A DNA stretch of 64,000 nucleotides from Clostridiales bacterium (GCA_019415645.1 DXYV01000010.1:1-64000), one strand, 5' to 3'; positions 1-9,095 are shown, numbered from the stretch's first letter. The notes: generated by a model from the letters alone, not told the origin. Translations and numbers: made by a program.

Positions 1-181
1 CCTCGGGGAGCTCTGTCTCCGGAAGGTCAGACGCAGCGGGCGGGGTGCTCTCCGGGGCAGGGGTGTCGGTGAGGACAGGGCTGTCGGTAGGGGTGTCCGT
101 ACCGGAATTATTCCCGCCGCAGGCCGGCAGAGCCAGCAGCAGACCGGCGGACAGCAGAAGGGCAAGCGCTCGGTGTTTCAT
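1..181 (-). CDS. Lipoprotein, N-terminal part (cut by window edge)
   Basis: The ATG at 181 opens a frame that runs off the left edge of the window. The product starts MKHR, then has a Leu/Ala-rich core and an LPAC lipobox with Cys21, the mark of a lipoprotein signal peptide (cleaved by signal peptidase II and lipidated). After the Cys comes a Gly/Asn/Thr/Pro/Asp/Glu-rich linker (repeated T-D-T-P and T-D-S-P), typical of the tether of a surface lipoprotein. The functional domain lies outside the window, so no role can be given. It is the last gene on the minus strand here, downstream of udk and separated from it by a strong terminator. Confidence 0.7.
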   Translation of the reverse strand, partial: MKHRALALLLSAGLLLALPACGGNNSGTDTPTDSPVLTDTPAPESTPPAASDLPETELPE

Positions 182-273
182 GGTGTGTTGAACTCCTTTG
201 CAGTTAGGTTGCGCGCGGCCGGCTCTGGAAGAAGAGCGGCGCGACAAACCTTTGGACGGCGGCGCAAAGAAAA

Positions 274-309
274 AAGTTCCCGCAAAATAGCAAAATTTTG
301 CGGGAACTT
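274..309 (-). terminator. Rho-independent terminator of udk
   Basis: Perfect 15-bp arms AAGTTCCCGCAAAAT and ATTTTGCGGGAACTT around a 6-nt loop. Read on the minus strand the stem is followed by a T-run (TTTTTTCTTTG), right after the udk stop codon. Confidence 0.85.
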
Positions 310-332
310 GGAGACAGCGCCCACAGGGCCGG

Positions 333-950
333 TCAGGCCTGCTCTACATGGCTTTTGATGCGTTGGATGATCATATCCAGGGCCACCAGATTGCGTCCGC
401 CCTCCAGCACCACGATGTCGGCGTATTGCCGGCTGGGCTGGACGAACTGCTCGTGCATGGGCTTCACGGTGGTGAGGTACTGTTCGATGACCGAATCCAG
501 GGAGCGCCCCCGCTCTTTGACGTCCCGCAGGATTCGGCGCAGGATGCGTACGTCAGCGTCGGTGTCCACAAAAATTTTAATGTCCATCAGGTCCCGCAGG
601 GCCTTGTCAGCAAAGATGAGGATTCCCTCCACAATGACCACCTTGGTGGGACGCACCTCCACCGTCTGGTCGGAGCGGTTGTGAATCGTATAGTCATAGA
701 CCGGGCAGTGAATGGTTTTCCCTTCACATAACTGCCGGAGATCCTCCACCATCAGCTCCGTGTCAAAGGCGTCAGGATGGTCGTAGTTGAGGGCGGCCCG
801 CTCCTCATAGGTCATGTTGGGATGGGCCTTGTAGTAGTTGTCGTGGTAGACGACGCTGACATCGTTGCCAAAGGTATCCTTCAAACGCTTGGTGAGCGTG
901 GTTTTGCCCGAACCGGTCCCGCCGGCGATTCCGATGACCATGGTTTTCAT
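333..950 (-). CDS. udk: Uridine kinase
   Basis: ATP/GTP-dependent phosphorylation of uridine and cytidine to UMP/CMP (pyrimidine salvage, cytoplasm). The 205-aa product has the family's usual length. It shows a Walker A loop GGTGSGKTT at about residues 10-18, the nucleoside-site stretch YHDNYYK near 35-41, DHPDAFDTEL near 57-66, and the VEGILIF strand with the IFVDTDADVR segment near 126-135, all characteristic of uridine kinases. It is a single-gene unit on the minus strand, ending at a strong terminator. Its start is convergence-free and lies 245 bp from the divergent secG start. Identification is secure. Confidence 0.97.
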   Translation of the reverse strand: MKTMVIGIAGGTGSGKTTLTKRLKDTFGNDVSVVYHDNYYKAHPNMTYEERAALNYDHPDAFDTELMVEDLRQLCEGKTIHCPVYDYTIHNRSDQTVEVRPTKVVIVEGILIFADKALRDLMDIKIFVDTDADVRILRRILRDVKERGRSLDSVIEQYLTTVKPMHEQFVQPSRQYADIVVLEGGRNLVALDMIIQRIKSHVEQA

Positions 951-1090
951 CCGTTAGCAGCCTCCCTTGCAGTCTATGCCGCAAAAGGACCTCCACGGTC
1001 CGGAGCGCGCGGCAGTCGCTCCAGTCGTTCTTATTCTAGCGAAACATGGGGAAAAAAGCAAGGCCTACCAGAGGAAAAAGGAAAAAACTC

Positions 1091-1119
1091 TTGCAATCGG
1101 CCGGGGGGTATGGTATCAT
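1091..1119 (+). promoter_or_regulatory. Predicted sigma-A promoter of secG
   Basis: -35 TTGCAA (1091-1096), 17-bp spacer, -10 TATCAT (1114-1119), about 75 bp upstream of the secG start. The rest of the 951-1195 gap holds only a small CCCC/GGGG hairpin near 1162-1174. Confidence 0.6.
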
Positions 1120-1195
1120 ACTAGTTACGAATCGGCGCATTGCGCCCGAATGAGTTTGAAAAGCCCCACGGGGCTCTCTGAAAGGAATGGAAACT

Positions 1196-1435
1196 ATGTC
1201 TATCCCCGCAATCATTGTAAGCGTTGTCTATGCGCTGGCTGCCCTGTTCCTGATTGCCGTGGTGCTGCTCCAGTCCGGTAAGAGCGCCGGCCTGTCCGGC
1301 GCCATCGCCGGCGGCGCGGACACGTTCCTGTCCAAGAACAAGGCCAAGAGCGCCGACGCCCGTCTGGCGAAGGCCACCAAGTGGGTCGCCATCCTGTTCA
1401 TGGTCCTGACCCTGGTGCTCTGCTTCCTGATCTGA
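1196..1435 (+). CDS. secG: Preprotein translocase subunit SecG
   Basis: Small membrane subunit of the SecYEG channel that assists protein export. The 79-aa product has two hydrophobic segments (about residues 3-22 and 56-76) and the family loop with LLQSGKSAGLSGAIAGG and the DTFLSK stretch. An in-frame ATG lies 9 bases upstream at 1187 but overlaps the ribosome site AAAGGA (1181-1186); the ATG at 1196 has the proper 9-nt spacing and was chosen. It is followed by a terminator and then rnr, the secG-rnr order common in Firmicutes; smpB, which often follows, is absent. Confidence 0.95.
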   Translation: MSIPAIIVSVVYALAALFLIAVVLLQSGKSAGLSGAIAGGADTFLSKNKAKSADARLAKATKWVAILFMVLTLVLCFLI

Positions 1436-1452
1436 TTGGAACCGGGAACCAC

Positions 1453-1481
1453 AAAGCGGCACAGCTATGCTGTGCCGCTTT
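1453..1481 (+). terminator. Rho-independent terminator of secG
   Basis: 13-bp perfect arms AAAGCGGCACAGC / GCTGTGCCGCTTT with a TAT loop, followed by TTAT, 17 bp after the secG stop. Confidence 0.85.
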
Positions 1482-1640
1482 TTATGTTCTCTGGCGACTA
1501 CCCAAAGACCGAGAGCTTCGGCAGGATTGGGGAAAGCTGCGGAGAGAGCGGAGAAAAATTCGGGAGAAAAGAGATTCCTTTTCGCGGTTTTGTGATATAC
1601 TACCTGCGAATCAAACCATCCAGAAAGCGAGGTGTGCGCC

Positions 1641-3686
1641 ATGGGCGACGCCAGAACGGGTGTCTATCGGGCCACCACGGGCGCCTACGGATTTGTCACG
1701 CCGGAGGACGGCGGAGAGGACTGGTTCGTGCCGCCCCGGAAAAACGGCGGGGCCTGGGACGGCGATACGGTCCAGGTAGAGTCGGAGACGGATACAGACG
1801 GGGAACGGGATACCGTACGCGTCATAAAGGTGCTGCGGCGGGCCCACACCGCCGTTACCGGGATTCTGCGCAAGCACGACCACAAGTGCTGGCTGGAGCC
1901 GGACGAGCGCAAGTTGCCCTCCCCCATGCTGGTGACCGGGAAGCTCCACAACGCCCATGCAGGGGACCGGGTAGCCGTGGCGGTGCGCAGCTACGCCGCC
2001 GGACGGGGGCAGACTCCCAGCGGCGAGGTGGTCCAGATCTTCGGCCCCGCCGGGGAGCTGGCCGCCATCGTGGCCGCGATTCTCTATAACCACCACATCC
2101 AACCGGCCTTCCCCGACGCGGTGATGGAGGAGGCGCTGTCCATTCCGGAGACGCTGACGGAACAGGACCTGGCCGGCCGGCTGGACCTGCGGGCGGAGAC
2201 CATCGTGACCATCGACGGGGCCTCCTCCCGGGACTTTGACGACGCGGTCTCCCTGACCCGGGACGAGGCGGGGAATTGGCGGCTGGGGGTCCACATTGCC
2301 GACGTGTCCCACTATGTAAAGGCCAAGAGTACCCTGGACCGGGAGGCATGGGAGCGGGGTACCTCGGTCTATTTCGCCGACCGGGTGGTGCCCATGCTGC
2401 CCATCGCCCTGTCCAACGGAATCTGCTCCCTCAATCCCCAGGTGGACCGGCTGACCATCTCCTGCCTGATGACGCTGGACCGTGCAGGGACCATTCTGGA
2501 CCACAGCCTGGCCAAAAGCGTGATCTGCTCCACCGAGCGCATGACCTACGAGGACTGCAACGTGCTGCTGGCCGGCGGCGATTCCGCCCTGGAGGCGCGC
2601 TACGCCCATATCCTGCCTATGCTGCGGGACATGGACCAGCTGGCGGCGGCGTTGAAGAAGCGGCGCCGGGCCCGGGGCGCGCTGATGCTGGAGAGCAGCG
2701 AGGTGACCATCGCCTGTGACGAGGAGGGGCGGCCCACCGGCCTGAGCCTGCGGCAGCCGGGGCGCGCGGAATCCCTGATCGAGGAATGTATGCTGGCGGC
2801 CAACGAGACCGTGGCCCGCCACCTGCACGACGCGGGCCAGCCCTGCGTCTACCGAATCCATGAAAAACCGGCCTCTGACAAGCTGGAAACCTTGCGGGCC
2901 ATGCTCAACCCCATGGGCTACACCGTGGGGCAGGGGGACGGCTTTGCGCTGCAGGCGGTGCTGGACGCGGCTCAGGACAAGCCCGAGGCCCCCATGGTGA
3001 ACACCATGCTCCTGCGTGCCATGCAGAAAGCGCGCTATTCGGCCGAAAATCAGGGCCATTTCGGCCTGGCCGCGCCCTACTACTGCCACTTTACCTCCCC
3101 CATCCGCCGCTATCCGGACCTGATGGTCCACCGGGTGCTGAGCCACCTTCTGGCCGGAGGGGAGGACCTCAAGGCGGCGCGCAAGCTGACCGGTGCGGTG
3201 GAATACGCGGCCGCCCAGTCCTCCCAGCGGGAGGTGGAGGCCACCGCCGCCGAGCGGGAGATCGAGGCCTGTTACGCGGCTCAGTTCATGGCCGGGCACA
3301 TCGGGGAGCGCTTCTCCGGCGTGGTGTCCGGCGTGACGCGCTTCGGCCTGTTCGTGCTGCTGGCCAACGGCGCGGAGGGAATGCTCCCCGCCGAGGCCCT
3401 GCCACCGGACGACTATCAGTACGACGAAAACGCCATGGCCCTGGTGGGCAGACAGCGGAGCTACCGCTTTGGGACGCCGATGGAGGTGATCGTGGCCGCC
3501 GCTGACCCGGCCGCCGGACAGATCGACTTCCGGCTGGAGGGAGTAGCCTACCGGCCGGAGCCCGCTGCCCGGCGCCCGGAACGGGAGGGGAGCGGAGGAG
3601 CCTTCCGGCGGAGCAAGGCGGGCCGTCCCGCCATGCACGTCCCCAAATCACGGGGAAAGCGGAGCAAAGGGAGGAAACGGCGATGA
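1641..3686 (+). CDS. rnr: Ribonuclease R (RNB-family 3'-5' exoribonuclease)
   Basis: Processive 3'-5' exoribonuclease that degrades structured RNA. The 681-aa product has an N-terminal cold-shock-type OB region (about 1-170), the RNB catalytic domain (about 180-510) with the metal-binding signature GASSRDFDDAV and the late block HFTSPIRRYPDLMVHR, an S1 domain (about 560-640) with SGVTRFGLFV, and a Lys/Arg-rich tail, as in RNase R rather than RNase II. The ATG at 1641 is preceded by GCGAGG at good spacing; an in-frame GTG at 1632 lies inside that ribosome site. A TATACT -10 box near 1595 gives it its own promoter. Its stop overlaps the next start (ATGA), so translation is coupled to the GH3 gene. 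Confidence 0.96.
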   Translation: MGDARTGVYRATTGAYGFVTPEDGGEDWFVPPRKNGGAWDGDTVQVESETDTDGERDTVRVIKVLRRAHTAVTGILRKHDHKCWLEPDERKLPSPMLVTGKLHNAHAGDRVAVAVRSYAAGRGQTPSGEVVQIFGPAGELAAIVAAILYNHHIQPAFPDAVMEEALSIPETLTEQDLAGRLDLRAETIVTIDGASSRDFDDAVSLTRDEAGNWRLGVHIADVSHYVKAKSTLDREAWERGTSVYFADRVVPMLPIALSNGICSLNPQVDRLTISCLMTLDRAGTILDHSLAKSVICSTERMTYEDCNVLLAGGDSALEARYAHILPMLRDMDQLAAALKKRRRARGALMLESSEVTIACDEEGRPTGLSLRQPGRAESLIEECMLAANETVARHLHDAGQPCVYRIHEKPASDKLETLRAMLNPMGYTVGQGDGFALQAVLDAAQDKPEAPMVNTMLLRAMQKARYSAENQGHFGLAAPYYCHFTSPIRRYPDLMVHRVLSHLLAGGEDLKAARKLTGAVEYAAAQSSQREVEATAAEREIEACYAAQFMAGHIGERFSGVVSGVTRFGLFVLLANGAEGMLPAEALPPDDYQYDENAMALVGRQRSYRFGTPMEVIVAAADPAAGQIDFRLEGVAYRPEPAARRPEREGSGGAFRRSKAGRPAMHVPKSRGKRSKGRKRR

Positions 3687-5020
3687 AGAAACGTATTCAA
3701 AGCGGCATTTTATTTCTGACTGTATTGGCTCTGCTGGGCGGCTGCGCCCCGGGAACAGGAGCGGACCCCAGTTCCGGCGCGGAGCAGACGCCTTCAGGTT
3801 CCGCCAGTGCCGACCCCATTCCGGAGACCGGCGGACCGGAGCCTACCGCTTCTCCGGAGCCGGAGCCGCCCACCGACCCCATCGCAGATCAGCTGGCGGA
3901 GCTGACCACGGAGCAGAAGGTGGGACAGCTGCTGGTGGCTGGCATCGAGGGGACCACCGCCGGAGAGGACGCCCGGACCGCCATTGTGGAGTACCAGGCG
4001 GGCGGCGTGATCCTGTTTGGCCGGAATGTGGAAAGCGCCGGCCAGCTGGCCGGACTGACCAATGAACTGAAAGGGCTCAACGGGACCTATGTGCCCCTGC
4101 TCTTGGGCGTGGATGAGGAGGGGGGGACCGTCTCCCGTATGCCGGCCGAGGTGGACGACGTGCCCTCAGCCTATTCCTTCGGGCAGATCTCCGACCCTGA
4201 CCGGCGCATGGATGCCTGCTTCGCGCTGGGGCAGACGTTGGCCGCGGAGTGCGCCGCGTTTGGCTTCAATCTGGACTTCGCCCCGGTTATGGACATCTGG
4301 AGCAATCCGGACAACACGGTCATTGGCCGGCGTGCCTTCGGCTCGGATTTGGAGTCGGCGGTCTATGCCGCCAACGAGACCGCCTGGGGCATGCTCAGCA
4401 GCGGGGTCATCGCCGCGGCCAAACACTTCCCCGGGCATGGGGATACGGCGGTGGACTCCCACTACGGTCTGCCCACGGTGGAGAAAACAGTGGACGAGCT
4501 GATGGAATTTGAATTGGTCCCCTTCCGCCAGGCCATAGAGGGCACCTGCGTCTACGGGGCGGCGGGCGGCGATTCGTCCATTCCGGTGATCATGGTGGCG
4601 CACATACTGATGTCCGCCATTGACCCGGACAGGCCGGCTTCCCTGTCCCAGGCGGTGGTGACCGGCCTGCTGCGGGAGGAGCTGGGCTTTTCCGGCGTGG
4701 TGTGCACCGACGATCTGACCATGGCGGCGGTGTCCGATACTTACGGCATGGGGGAGGCGGCGGTACTGGCCATGGAGGCGGGCTGCGATCTGCTGCTGGT
4801 GTGCCACGGGGCGGACAATCTGACGGCCGCCCGGTCCGCGCTGCTGGAGGCGGTGGAGTCCGGCCGAATCACCCAGGCGCGGCTGGATGAGAGCGTGTAC
4901 CGCATCCTGAAGCTGAAGGCCGACTTCAACCTGACCAATGACCCGGTGGAGGAGAACGTGGACGTGGACGGACTCAACCGGCAAATCAGCGCGCTGAAGG
5001 AGCAGCTGGCCGGGACCTGA
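3683..5020 (+). CDS. nagZ: GH3-family beta-N-acetylhexosaminidase lipoprotein (NagZ type)
   Basis: Glycoside hydrolase family 3 enzyme likely to remove N-acetylglucosamine from muropeptides or other GlcNAc glycans. The 445-aa product starts with a lipoprotein signal (MKKR, hydrophobic core, LGGC lipobox), a Ser/Pro/Glu-rich tether to about residue 68, then the GH3 barrel. The diagnostic NagZ motif KHFPGHGDTAVDSHYGLP lies near residues 246-263 (the His/Asp dyad), and VCTDDLTMAA near 340 carries the likely nucleophile Asp. It is surface-anchored, so it acts outside the cell, unlike cytoplasmic Gram-negative NagZ. It overlaps the rnr stop by 4 bp. Exact substrate is inferred from family only. 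Confidence 0.9.
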   Translation: MKKRIQSGILFLTVLALLGGCAPGTGADPSSGAEQTPSGSASADPIPETGGPEPTASPEPEPPTDPIADQLAELTTEQKVGQLLVAGIEGTTAGEDARTAIVEYQAGGVILFGRNVESAGQLAGLTNELKGLNGTYVPLLLGVDEEGGTVSRMPAEVDDVPSAYSFGQISDPDRRMDACFALGQTLAAECAAFGFNLDFAPVMDIWSNPDNTVIGRRAFGSDLESAVYAANETAWGMLSSGVIAAAKHFPGHGDTAVDSHYGLPTVEKTVDELMEFELVPFRQAIEGTCVYGAAGGDSSIPVIMVAHILMSAIDPDRPASLSQAVVTGLLREELGFSGVVCTDDLTMAAVSDTYGMGEAAVLAMEAGCDLLLVCHGADNLTAARSALLEAVESGRITQARLDESVYRILKLKADFNLTNDPVEENVDVDGLNRQISALKEQLAGT

Positions 5021-5030
5021 TTGCAAGGAA

Positions 5031-5070
5031 AAGCCCTGCGGGCCCGCACGATCGCGGGGCCGCAGGGCTT
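5031..5070. terminator. Bidirectional terminator between nagZ and pdxK
   Basis: Arms AAGCCCTGCGG (5031-5041) and CCGCAGGGCTT (5060-5070) lie between two convergent stop codons. The plus side is followed by TCTGCTTT, the minus side by TTCCTTGC. Confidence 0.7.
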
Positions 5071-5076
5071 TCTGCT

Positions 5077-5922
5077 TTACACCAGGTTTAGGGCCTTCAT
5101 CAGGCCGGGCAGGGCGGCTTCAAAACGCACGCCGTATTTTTTCTCCCGGCTGGGGTCGCTCTTTTGGATGCTGTCGGCGGTGAAATCCGCCGCGATCTGG
5201 ATGGCCTGGGCCAGGGTGCGGCCGCACAGCAGGGCCGCCAGCAGGGCGCTGCCGAACACGTCGCCGGTGCCGTGGAAGTAGCCGGGGACCCGGTCGGCCA
5301 GGGCGTAATCCACCCGGTCGGCCGCGGGATCGTAGGCGGCCGCGCCTACGGCGGTGTCGTCAAAGAACACGCCGGTGAGAACGATTTTACCGGGGCAGAC
5401 GGCGGTAAGCCGGCGGAGCAGGCCCTCGATGTACGCCTTGGTGTAGGGGCCGGCCACATAGGGCTCCCCCAACATGAGGGCGGCCTCCGTAAAGTTGGGC
5501 ACGATCACATCCGCCTTGGCGCACAGCCGCTTCATCTCCTGGGGAAAATCGGGGGCGAATCCGCCGTAGAGCACGCCGTTGTCCGCCATGACCGGGTCTA
5601 CCAGCTTCAGGGCGTTTTGCCCGAAGCGGTCGAACAGGTCCAGCATCAGGGCCACCTGCTCCTTGGAGCCCAGATAGCCGGTGTAGATGGCGTCGAAGGT
5701 CAGCCCCAGGGACTGCCAGTGGCGGGTGATGGGGCCGATCTCACCGGTCAGGTCGTGGAAGGTATAGCCCTCAAACCCGCCGGTGTGGGTGGAGAGCACG
5801 GAGGTGGGCAGCACCGAGGTCTCGATTCCAGCCGCGGACAGAATGGGCAGGGCCACGGTGAGCGAACACTTGCCCACACAGGAGATGTCGTGGACCGCCA
5901 GCGCGGTCTTTTGCTTGGTCAT
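5077..5922 (-). CDS. pdxK: Pyridoxal/pyridoxamine kinase
   Basis: ATP-dependent phosphorylation of vitamin B6 vitamers to PLP/PMP (salvage). The 281-aa product belongs to the ribokinase-like PdxK/PdxY group: N-terminal AVHDISCVGKCS, STHTGGF near 43-49, DPVMADNGVLY, PNFTEAALM, and the C-terminal anion-hole GTGDVFGSALLAAL with the catalytic Asp. Length fits the family. The ATG at 5922 follows AAGGAG at good spacing; 14 more upstream in-frame codons exist but have no ribosome site. It stands alone between two terminators, convergent with nagZ. Confidence 0.93.
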   Translation of the reverse strand: MTKQKTALAVHDISCVGKCSLTVALPILSAAGIETSVLPTSVLSTHTGGFEGYTFHDLTGEIGPITRHWQSLGLTFDAIYTGYLGSKEQVALMLDLFDRFGQNALKLVDPVMADNGVLYGGFAPDFPQEMKRLCAKADVIVPNFTEAALMLGEPYVAGPYTKAYIEGLLRRLTAVCPGKIVLTGVFFDDTAVGAAAYDPAADRVDYALADRVPGYFHGTGDVFGSALLAALLCGRTLAQAIQIAADFTADSIQKSDPSREKKYGVRFEAALPGLMKALNLV

Positions 5923-5963
5923 GGGAGTCACTCCTTGAAGCAATGTTTTTTCCAGTATAAACA

Positions 5964-5993
5964 AGAACTGGCCGCTTTGAAACGGCCAGTTCT
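5964..5993 (-). terminator. Terminator downstream of the OYE reductase at 6024
   Basis: 11-bp perfect arms AGAACTGGCCG / CGGCCAGTTCT with an 8-nt loop, between the stop at 6024 and the pdxK start. The minus-strand tail is TTGTTTAT (weak T-run); the plus-strand tail is AAAACTTTTTAT. Confidence 0.65.
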
Positions 5994-6023
5994 AAAACTT
6001 TTTATAGGGTCAGTTTGAAATAT

Positions 6024-7982
6024 TCAGACAATGGACAGAGCAGCAAAGTAGGCGCTGTGGGTGGCATCGTAGAGATTCTTGCCGCCGGCGCAGTCGCCCA
6101 CGCAGCGCACGCCGGTGGCATATTTGGCCTCCAGCGTCTGGCCCAGCTGATTGTTGGGGCGCACGCCCAGGGCCACGATGGCGGTGTCTGCGGGCAGAAG
6201 GATCGGAGCGCCGTCCGCCCCGGACACCTGCACGCCCCCGTCGGTAAAGGAGGTCACGGTGTGCTCCGGCAGCAGCACGGCGCCGCCCTGCTCCAGCTGC
6301 TTCATCAGGTCCAGCCTGGGCAGGTAGGGCATCCCGCCGGCGAAGCGGTCCAGGGGGAGCTGGTCCACCACGGTGACCTGACGGCCCTCACGCACCAGGT
6401 CCAGGGCGCACTCCAGGCCGGCGGAGCCGCCGCCGCACACCACCACCCGCCGGCCCGGATCGCCGGGCTCCCGGTGGAAGTCGGCCAGCATCCGCACGTG
6501 GGGCAGGTCGATGCCCGGGATGCCGGGGCGCAGATAGGTGGAGCCGGCGGCCACGATGACGGCGTCGGGATTCAGCTCGTCCAGGATGTCGGGGGTGACC
6601 TTGGCGTTGATCTTGAGGATGGCCCCGCACTGGGCGGTCTCATGGACCAGCCAGTCCAGGTAGCGCTTCATGTAGCCCTTGCAGGCGGGAGCGGCGGCGT
6701 CGATGAGCTTGCCGCCCAGCTTGCGGCTGGCCTCGCAGAGCATGACGGTGTGGCCCCGGCGGCGGAGGGTCTGGGCGGCCACCATGCCGGCGGGGCCGCC
6801 GCCCACCACCAGCACCTGTTTGGGGACGGACACCGGCGGGAGCCGGCGCTCAAAGTCCTCAAAGCCCAGGCCGGGGTTGACCGAGCAGTGGATGGCCTTG
6901 CCCCGGGAGGAGTTGTCGATGCAGCCCCGGTGGCAGCGCACGCAGGGACGGGCGCGCTCCGGCTCGCCGGCGAGGGATTTGGCCATCGCCTTGGGGTCGG
7001 CCAGGTGGAAGCGGGCCATGCACACGATGTCCGCCGCCCCCGAGGCCACCAGCTGTTCGGCCTCGTCCAGAGTGGTGACGTTGCCCACGGTGGCCACGGG
7101 GATGTCCAGCTCGGCCTTCACCCGGCGGGCGTAGTCGGCGTTGAGGCAGCGGGGCTGGAGGAAGGTGGGCAGGGTGTAGACGCACGCGTCGTCGTAGACG
7201 ATGCCCCGGGAGACGTGCATCAGGTCGCAGTAGCGCTGGGCCTCCTTCATGAAGGCCAGCGACTCCTCAAATTCCAGCCCGCCGGGGGTCATCTCCACGG
7301 CGGATACCCGCACCTCGACGGCCATGTCCGGCCCGACGGCCTCCCGCACCGCCCGGAGCACCTCCAGGGGATAGCGGCGGCGGTTCTCCGGCGAGCCGCC
7401 GTACTCGTCGGTACGGCGGTTGGACAGGGGGGAGAGGAACTGGCCCAGCAGGTTGTTGTGGGCGCAGTGGACCATGACCATGGGGAAGCCTGCGGCCCGG
7501 CACTGTTTGGCGCCGTGGACGAACAGGCCCTTCACCCGCTCCAGGTCGTCCCGGTCCATCTCCTTCACGTTCTGGCTGCACCGGGGGAAGGGAATGGCGG
7601 AGGGAGCCAGGGCGGGGCCGCTGATCAGGTCGTCCTTGGCGCCCCGGCCCGAGTGGTTCAGCTCCACCGACAGCACCGCCCCGCCGAAGGAGGCGGCCTC
7701 GGCCAGGCGGATCATGCCGGGCAGGCTGGTCTTGCGGGCGATGTTCAGGGTGGCCATGAAGGCGCCGCCCCGCTCGTCGTCCACCTGGGTGTCGCCAATG
7801 GTGACGTAGGCCACGCCGGTGGCGGCCTGGCGGTAGACGAAGTCCACCATGGCGTCGGTAACGGTGCCGTCGATGGTGCACTGGTTGCACACCATGGGGG
7901 CGAAGCCCAGGCGGTTTTTCAGCCGCACCGGGCCGATCTGAATGGGTTGGAACAGATGGGGATAGCAGTTGGAAGAAATCAT
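6024..7982 (-). CDS. NADH:flavin oxidoreductase of the 2,4-dienoyl-CoA/enoate reductase type
   Basis: Large old-yellow-enzyme family reductase (652 aa), expected to carry FMN, a 4Fe-4S cluster and FAD and to reduce activated C=C bonds with NAD(P)H. The FMN barrel covers about 1-345, with FLSPLSNRRTDEYGG near 185-199. The cluster ligands are C-x2-C-x3-C-x11-C (CVRCHRGC ... C). A Rossmann FAD site VLVVGGGPAGM follows, then a second dinucleotide site RVVVCGGGSAGLE. An in-frame GTG at 7991 abuts the AGGAG site, so ATG 7982 with a 10-nt spacing is preferred. It is monocistronic between two terminators. A family of paralogues lies at 37.8-46.9 kb; this one is separate and may act on a different substrate. 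Substrate is unknown. Confidence 0.88.
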   Translation of the reverse strand: MISSNCYPHLFQPIQIGPVRLKNRLGFAPMVCNQCTIDGTVTDAMVDFVYRQAATGVAYVTIGDTQVDDERGGAFMATLNIARKTSLPGMIRLAEAASFGGAVLSVELNHSGRGAKDDLISGPALAPSAIPFPRCSQNVKEMDRDDLERVKGLFVHGAKQCRAAGFPMVMVHCAHNNLLGQFLSPLSNRRTDEYGGSPENRRRYPLEVLRAVREAVGPDMAVEVRVSAVEMTPGGLEFEESLAFMKEAQRYCDLMHVSRGIVYDDACVYTLPTFLQPRCLNADYARRVKAELDIPVATVGNVTTLDEAEQLVASGAADIVCMARFHLADPKAMAKSLAGEPERARPCVRCHRGCIDNSSRGKAIHCSVNPGLGFEDFERRLPPVSVPKQVLVVGGGPAGMVAAQTLRRRGHTVMLCEASRKLGGKLIDAAAPACKGYMKRYLDWLVHETAQCGAILKINAKVTPDILDELNPDAVIVAAGSTYLRPGIPGIDLPHVRMLADFHREPGDPGRRVVVCGGGSAGLECALDLVREGRQVTVVDQLPLDRFAGGMPYLPRLDLMKQLEQGGAVLLPEHTVTSFTDGGVQVSGADGAPILLPADTAIVALGVRPNNQLGQTLEAKYATGVRCVGDCAGGKNLYDATHSAYFAALSIV

Positions 7983-8063
7983 AGGGGTCACTCTCCTTTG
8001 GTTCCATTTTGCGGCAAAAAGCAGGGAAAGTCAAGGGAGAAACACCGCTGGAGAACACAAAAA

Positions 8064-8097
8064 GGGAGGCCGCCGGTGGATGCACCGGCGGCCTCCC
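8064..8097 (-). terminator. Terminator of the psuK-ygjV-psuG operon
   Basis: 15-bp perfect arms GGGAGGCCGCCGGTG / CACCGGCGGCCTCCC with a 4-nt loop; the minus-strand tail is TTTTTGTG. Confidence 0.85.
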
Positions 8098-8120
8098 GGA
8101 CCGATCAAAGGGGAACGGGC

Positions 8121-9032
8121 TTACTTGCACAGCTCGCCGGCCACGGCGGCGGCCAGACGGGCGTTGTTGAATACCAGCTGGATGTTGGCGTCCAGGCTGT
8201 CCCCGCCGGTCAGCTCCTTGACCTTGGCCAGCAGGAAGGGGGTGGTCTCCTTGCCGTGGATGCCCTGCGCCTTGGCCTCCTCCAGAGCCTGGTCGATGGC
8301 CTGGTTGATCACGTCGGCGGGCATGGAATATTCCTCGGGGATGGGATTGGTCACCAGCATACCGGTCTTGAGCCCCATGTCCCGCTGGGCGCGGTAGGCG
8401 GCGGCCAGCTCGGCGGGGGTGTCCAGGCGGTAATCCACCTTCAGGCCGCTGTGGCGGGTGTAGAAGGCAGGCAGCTCCTCGGTGCCGTAGCCCAGGACAG
8501 GCACGCCCTTGGTCTCCAGGTACTCCAGAGTCAGGGGCAGGTCCAAGATGGCCTTGGCGCCGGCGCAGACCACCATGACCGGGGTCTGGGCCAACTCCTC
8601 CAGGTCGGCGGAGATGTCCATGGTGGTCTCGGCCCCGCGGTGGACGCCGCCGATGCCGCCGGTAGCGAACACGGAGATGCCGGCCATGTGGGCGATGAGC
8701 ATGGTGGTGGCCACGGTGGTGGCGCCGTCCTCACCCTTGGCCACGATCACGGGCAGGTCGCGGCGGGAGACCTTTGTGACCGCCAGACCCTTCTTGCCCA
8801 GATGCTCGATCTCCTCTTTGGTGCAGCCGGCCTTGAGCCGTCCGCCCAGAATGGCGATGGTGGCGGGCACCGCGCCGTGTTCCCGAATGATCTCCTCCAC
8901 CTTGAGGGCGGTCTCCACGTTCTGGGGGTAGGGCATGCCGTGGGAGATGATGGTGGACTCCAGCGCCACCACGGGCTTGCCGGCCTCCAGGGCGGCAGCG
9001 ACCTCGGGAGAAATGTCCAGATATTGCTTCAT
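8121..9032 (-). CDS. psuG: Pseudouridine-5'-phosphate glycosidase
   Basis: Cleaves the C-C glycosidic bond of pseudouridine 5'-phosphate to uracil and ribose 5-phosphate. The 303-aa product matches the PsuG/IndA family over its length: ALESTIISHGMPYPQN near 22-39, AILGGRLKAGCT, KVSRRDLP, GATTVATTM, FATGGIGGVHRG, VVCAGAKAILDL and GYGTEELPAFYTR. Start has AGGAGG at proper spacing. It is the last gene of a minus-strand operon with psuK and a YgjV-type membrane protein; a 63-bp gap precedes it. The pair psuK/psuG makes a complete pseudouridine catabolic route. Confidence 0.96.
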   Translation of the reverse strand: MKQYLDISPEVAAALEAGKPVVALESTIISHGMPYPQNVETALKVEEIIREHGAVPATIAILGGRLKAGCTKEEIEHLGKKGLAVTKVSRRDLPVIVAKGEDGATTVATTMLIAHMAGISVFATGGIGGVHRGAETTMDISADLEELAQTPVMVVCAGAKAILDLPLTLEYLETKGVPVLGYGTEELPAFYTRHSGLKVDYRLDTPAELAAAYRAQRDMGLKTGMLVTNPIPEEYSMPADVINQAIDQALEEAKAQGIHGKETTPFLLAKVKELTGGDSLDANIQLVFNNARLAAAVAGELCK

Positions 9033-9095
9033 GGTAATAGCCTCCTAAATAGAAAGAGTAAGGTGAAATGATAAATTGATAAATGGAAAACGGCT

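Noticed and set aside
1611..3638. 675-codon minus-strand frame opposite rnr
   Set aside because: Shadow; rnr on the plus strand has full domain support.
6015..9071. 1018-codon open frame on the plus strand
   Set aside because: It lies antisense to the OYE reductase and psuG, has Gly/His/Val-rich composition with no domains, and arises from GC-rich third codon positions of the real genes.
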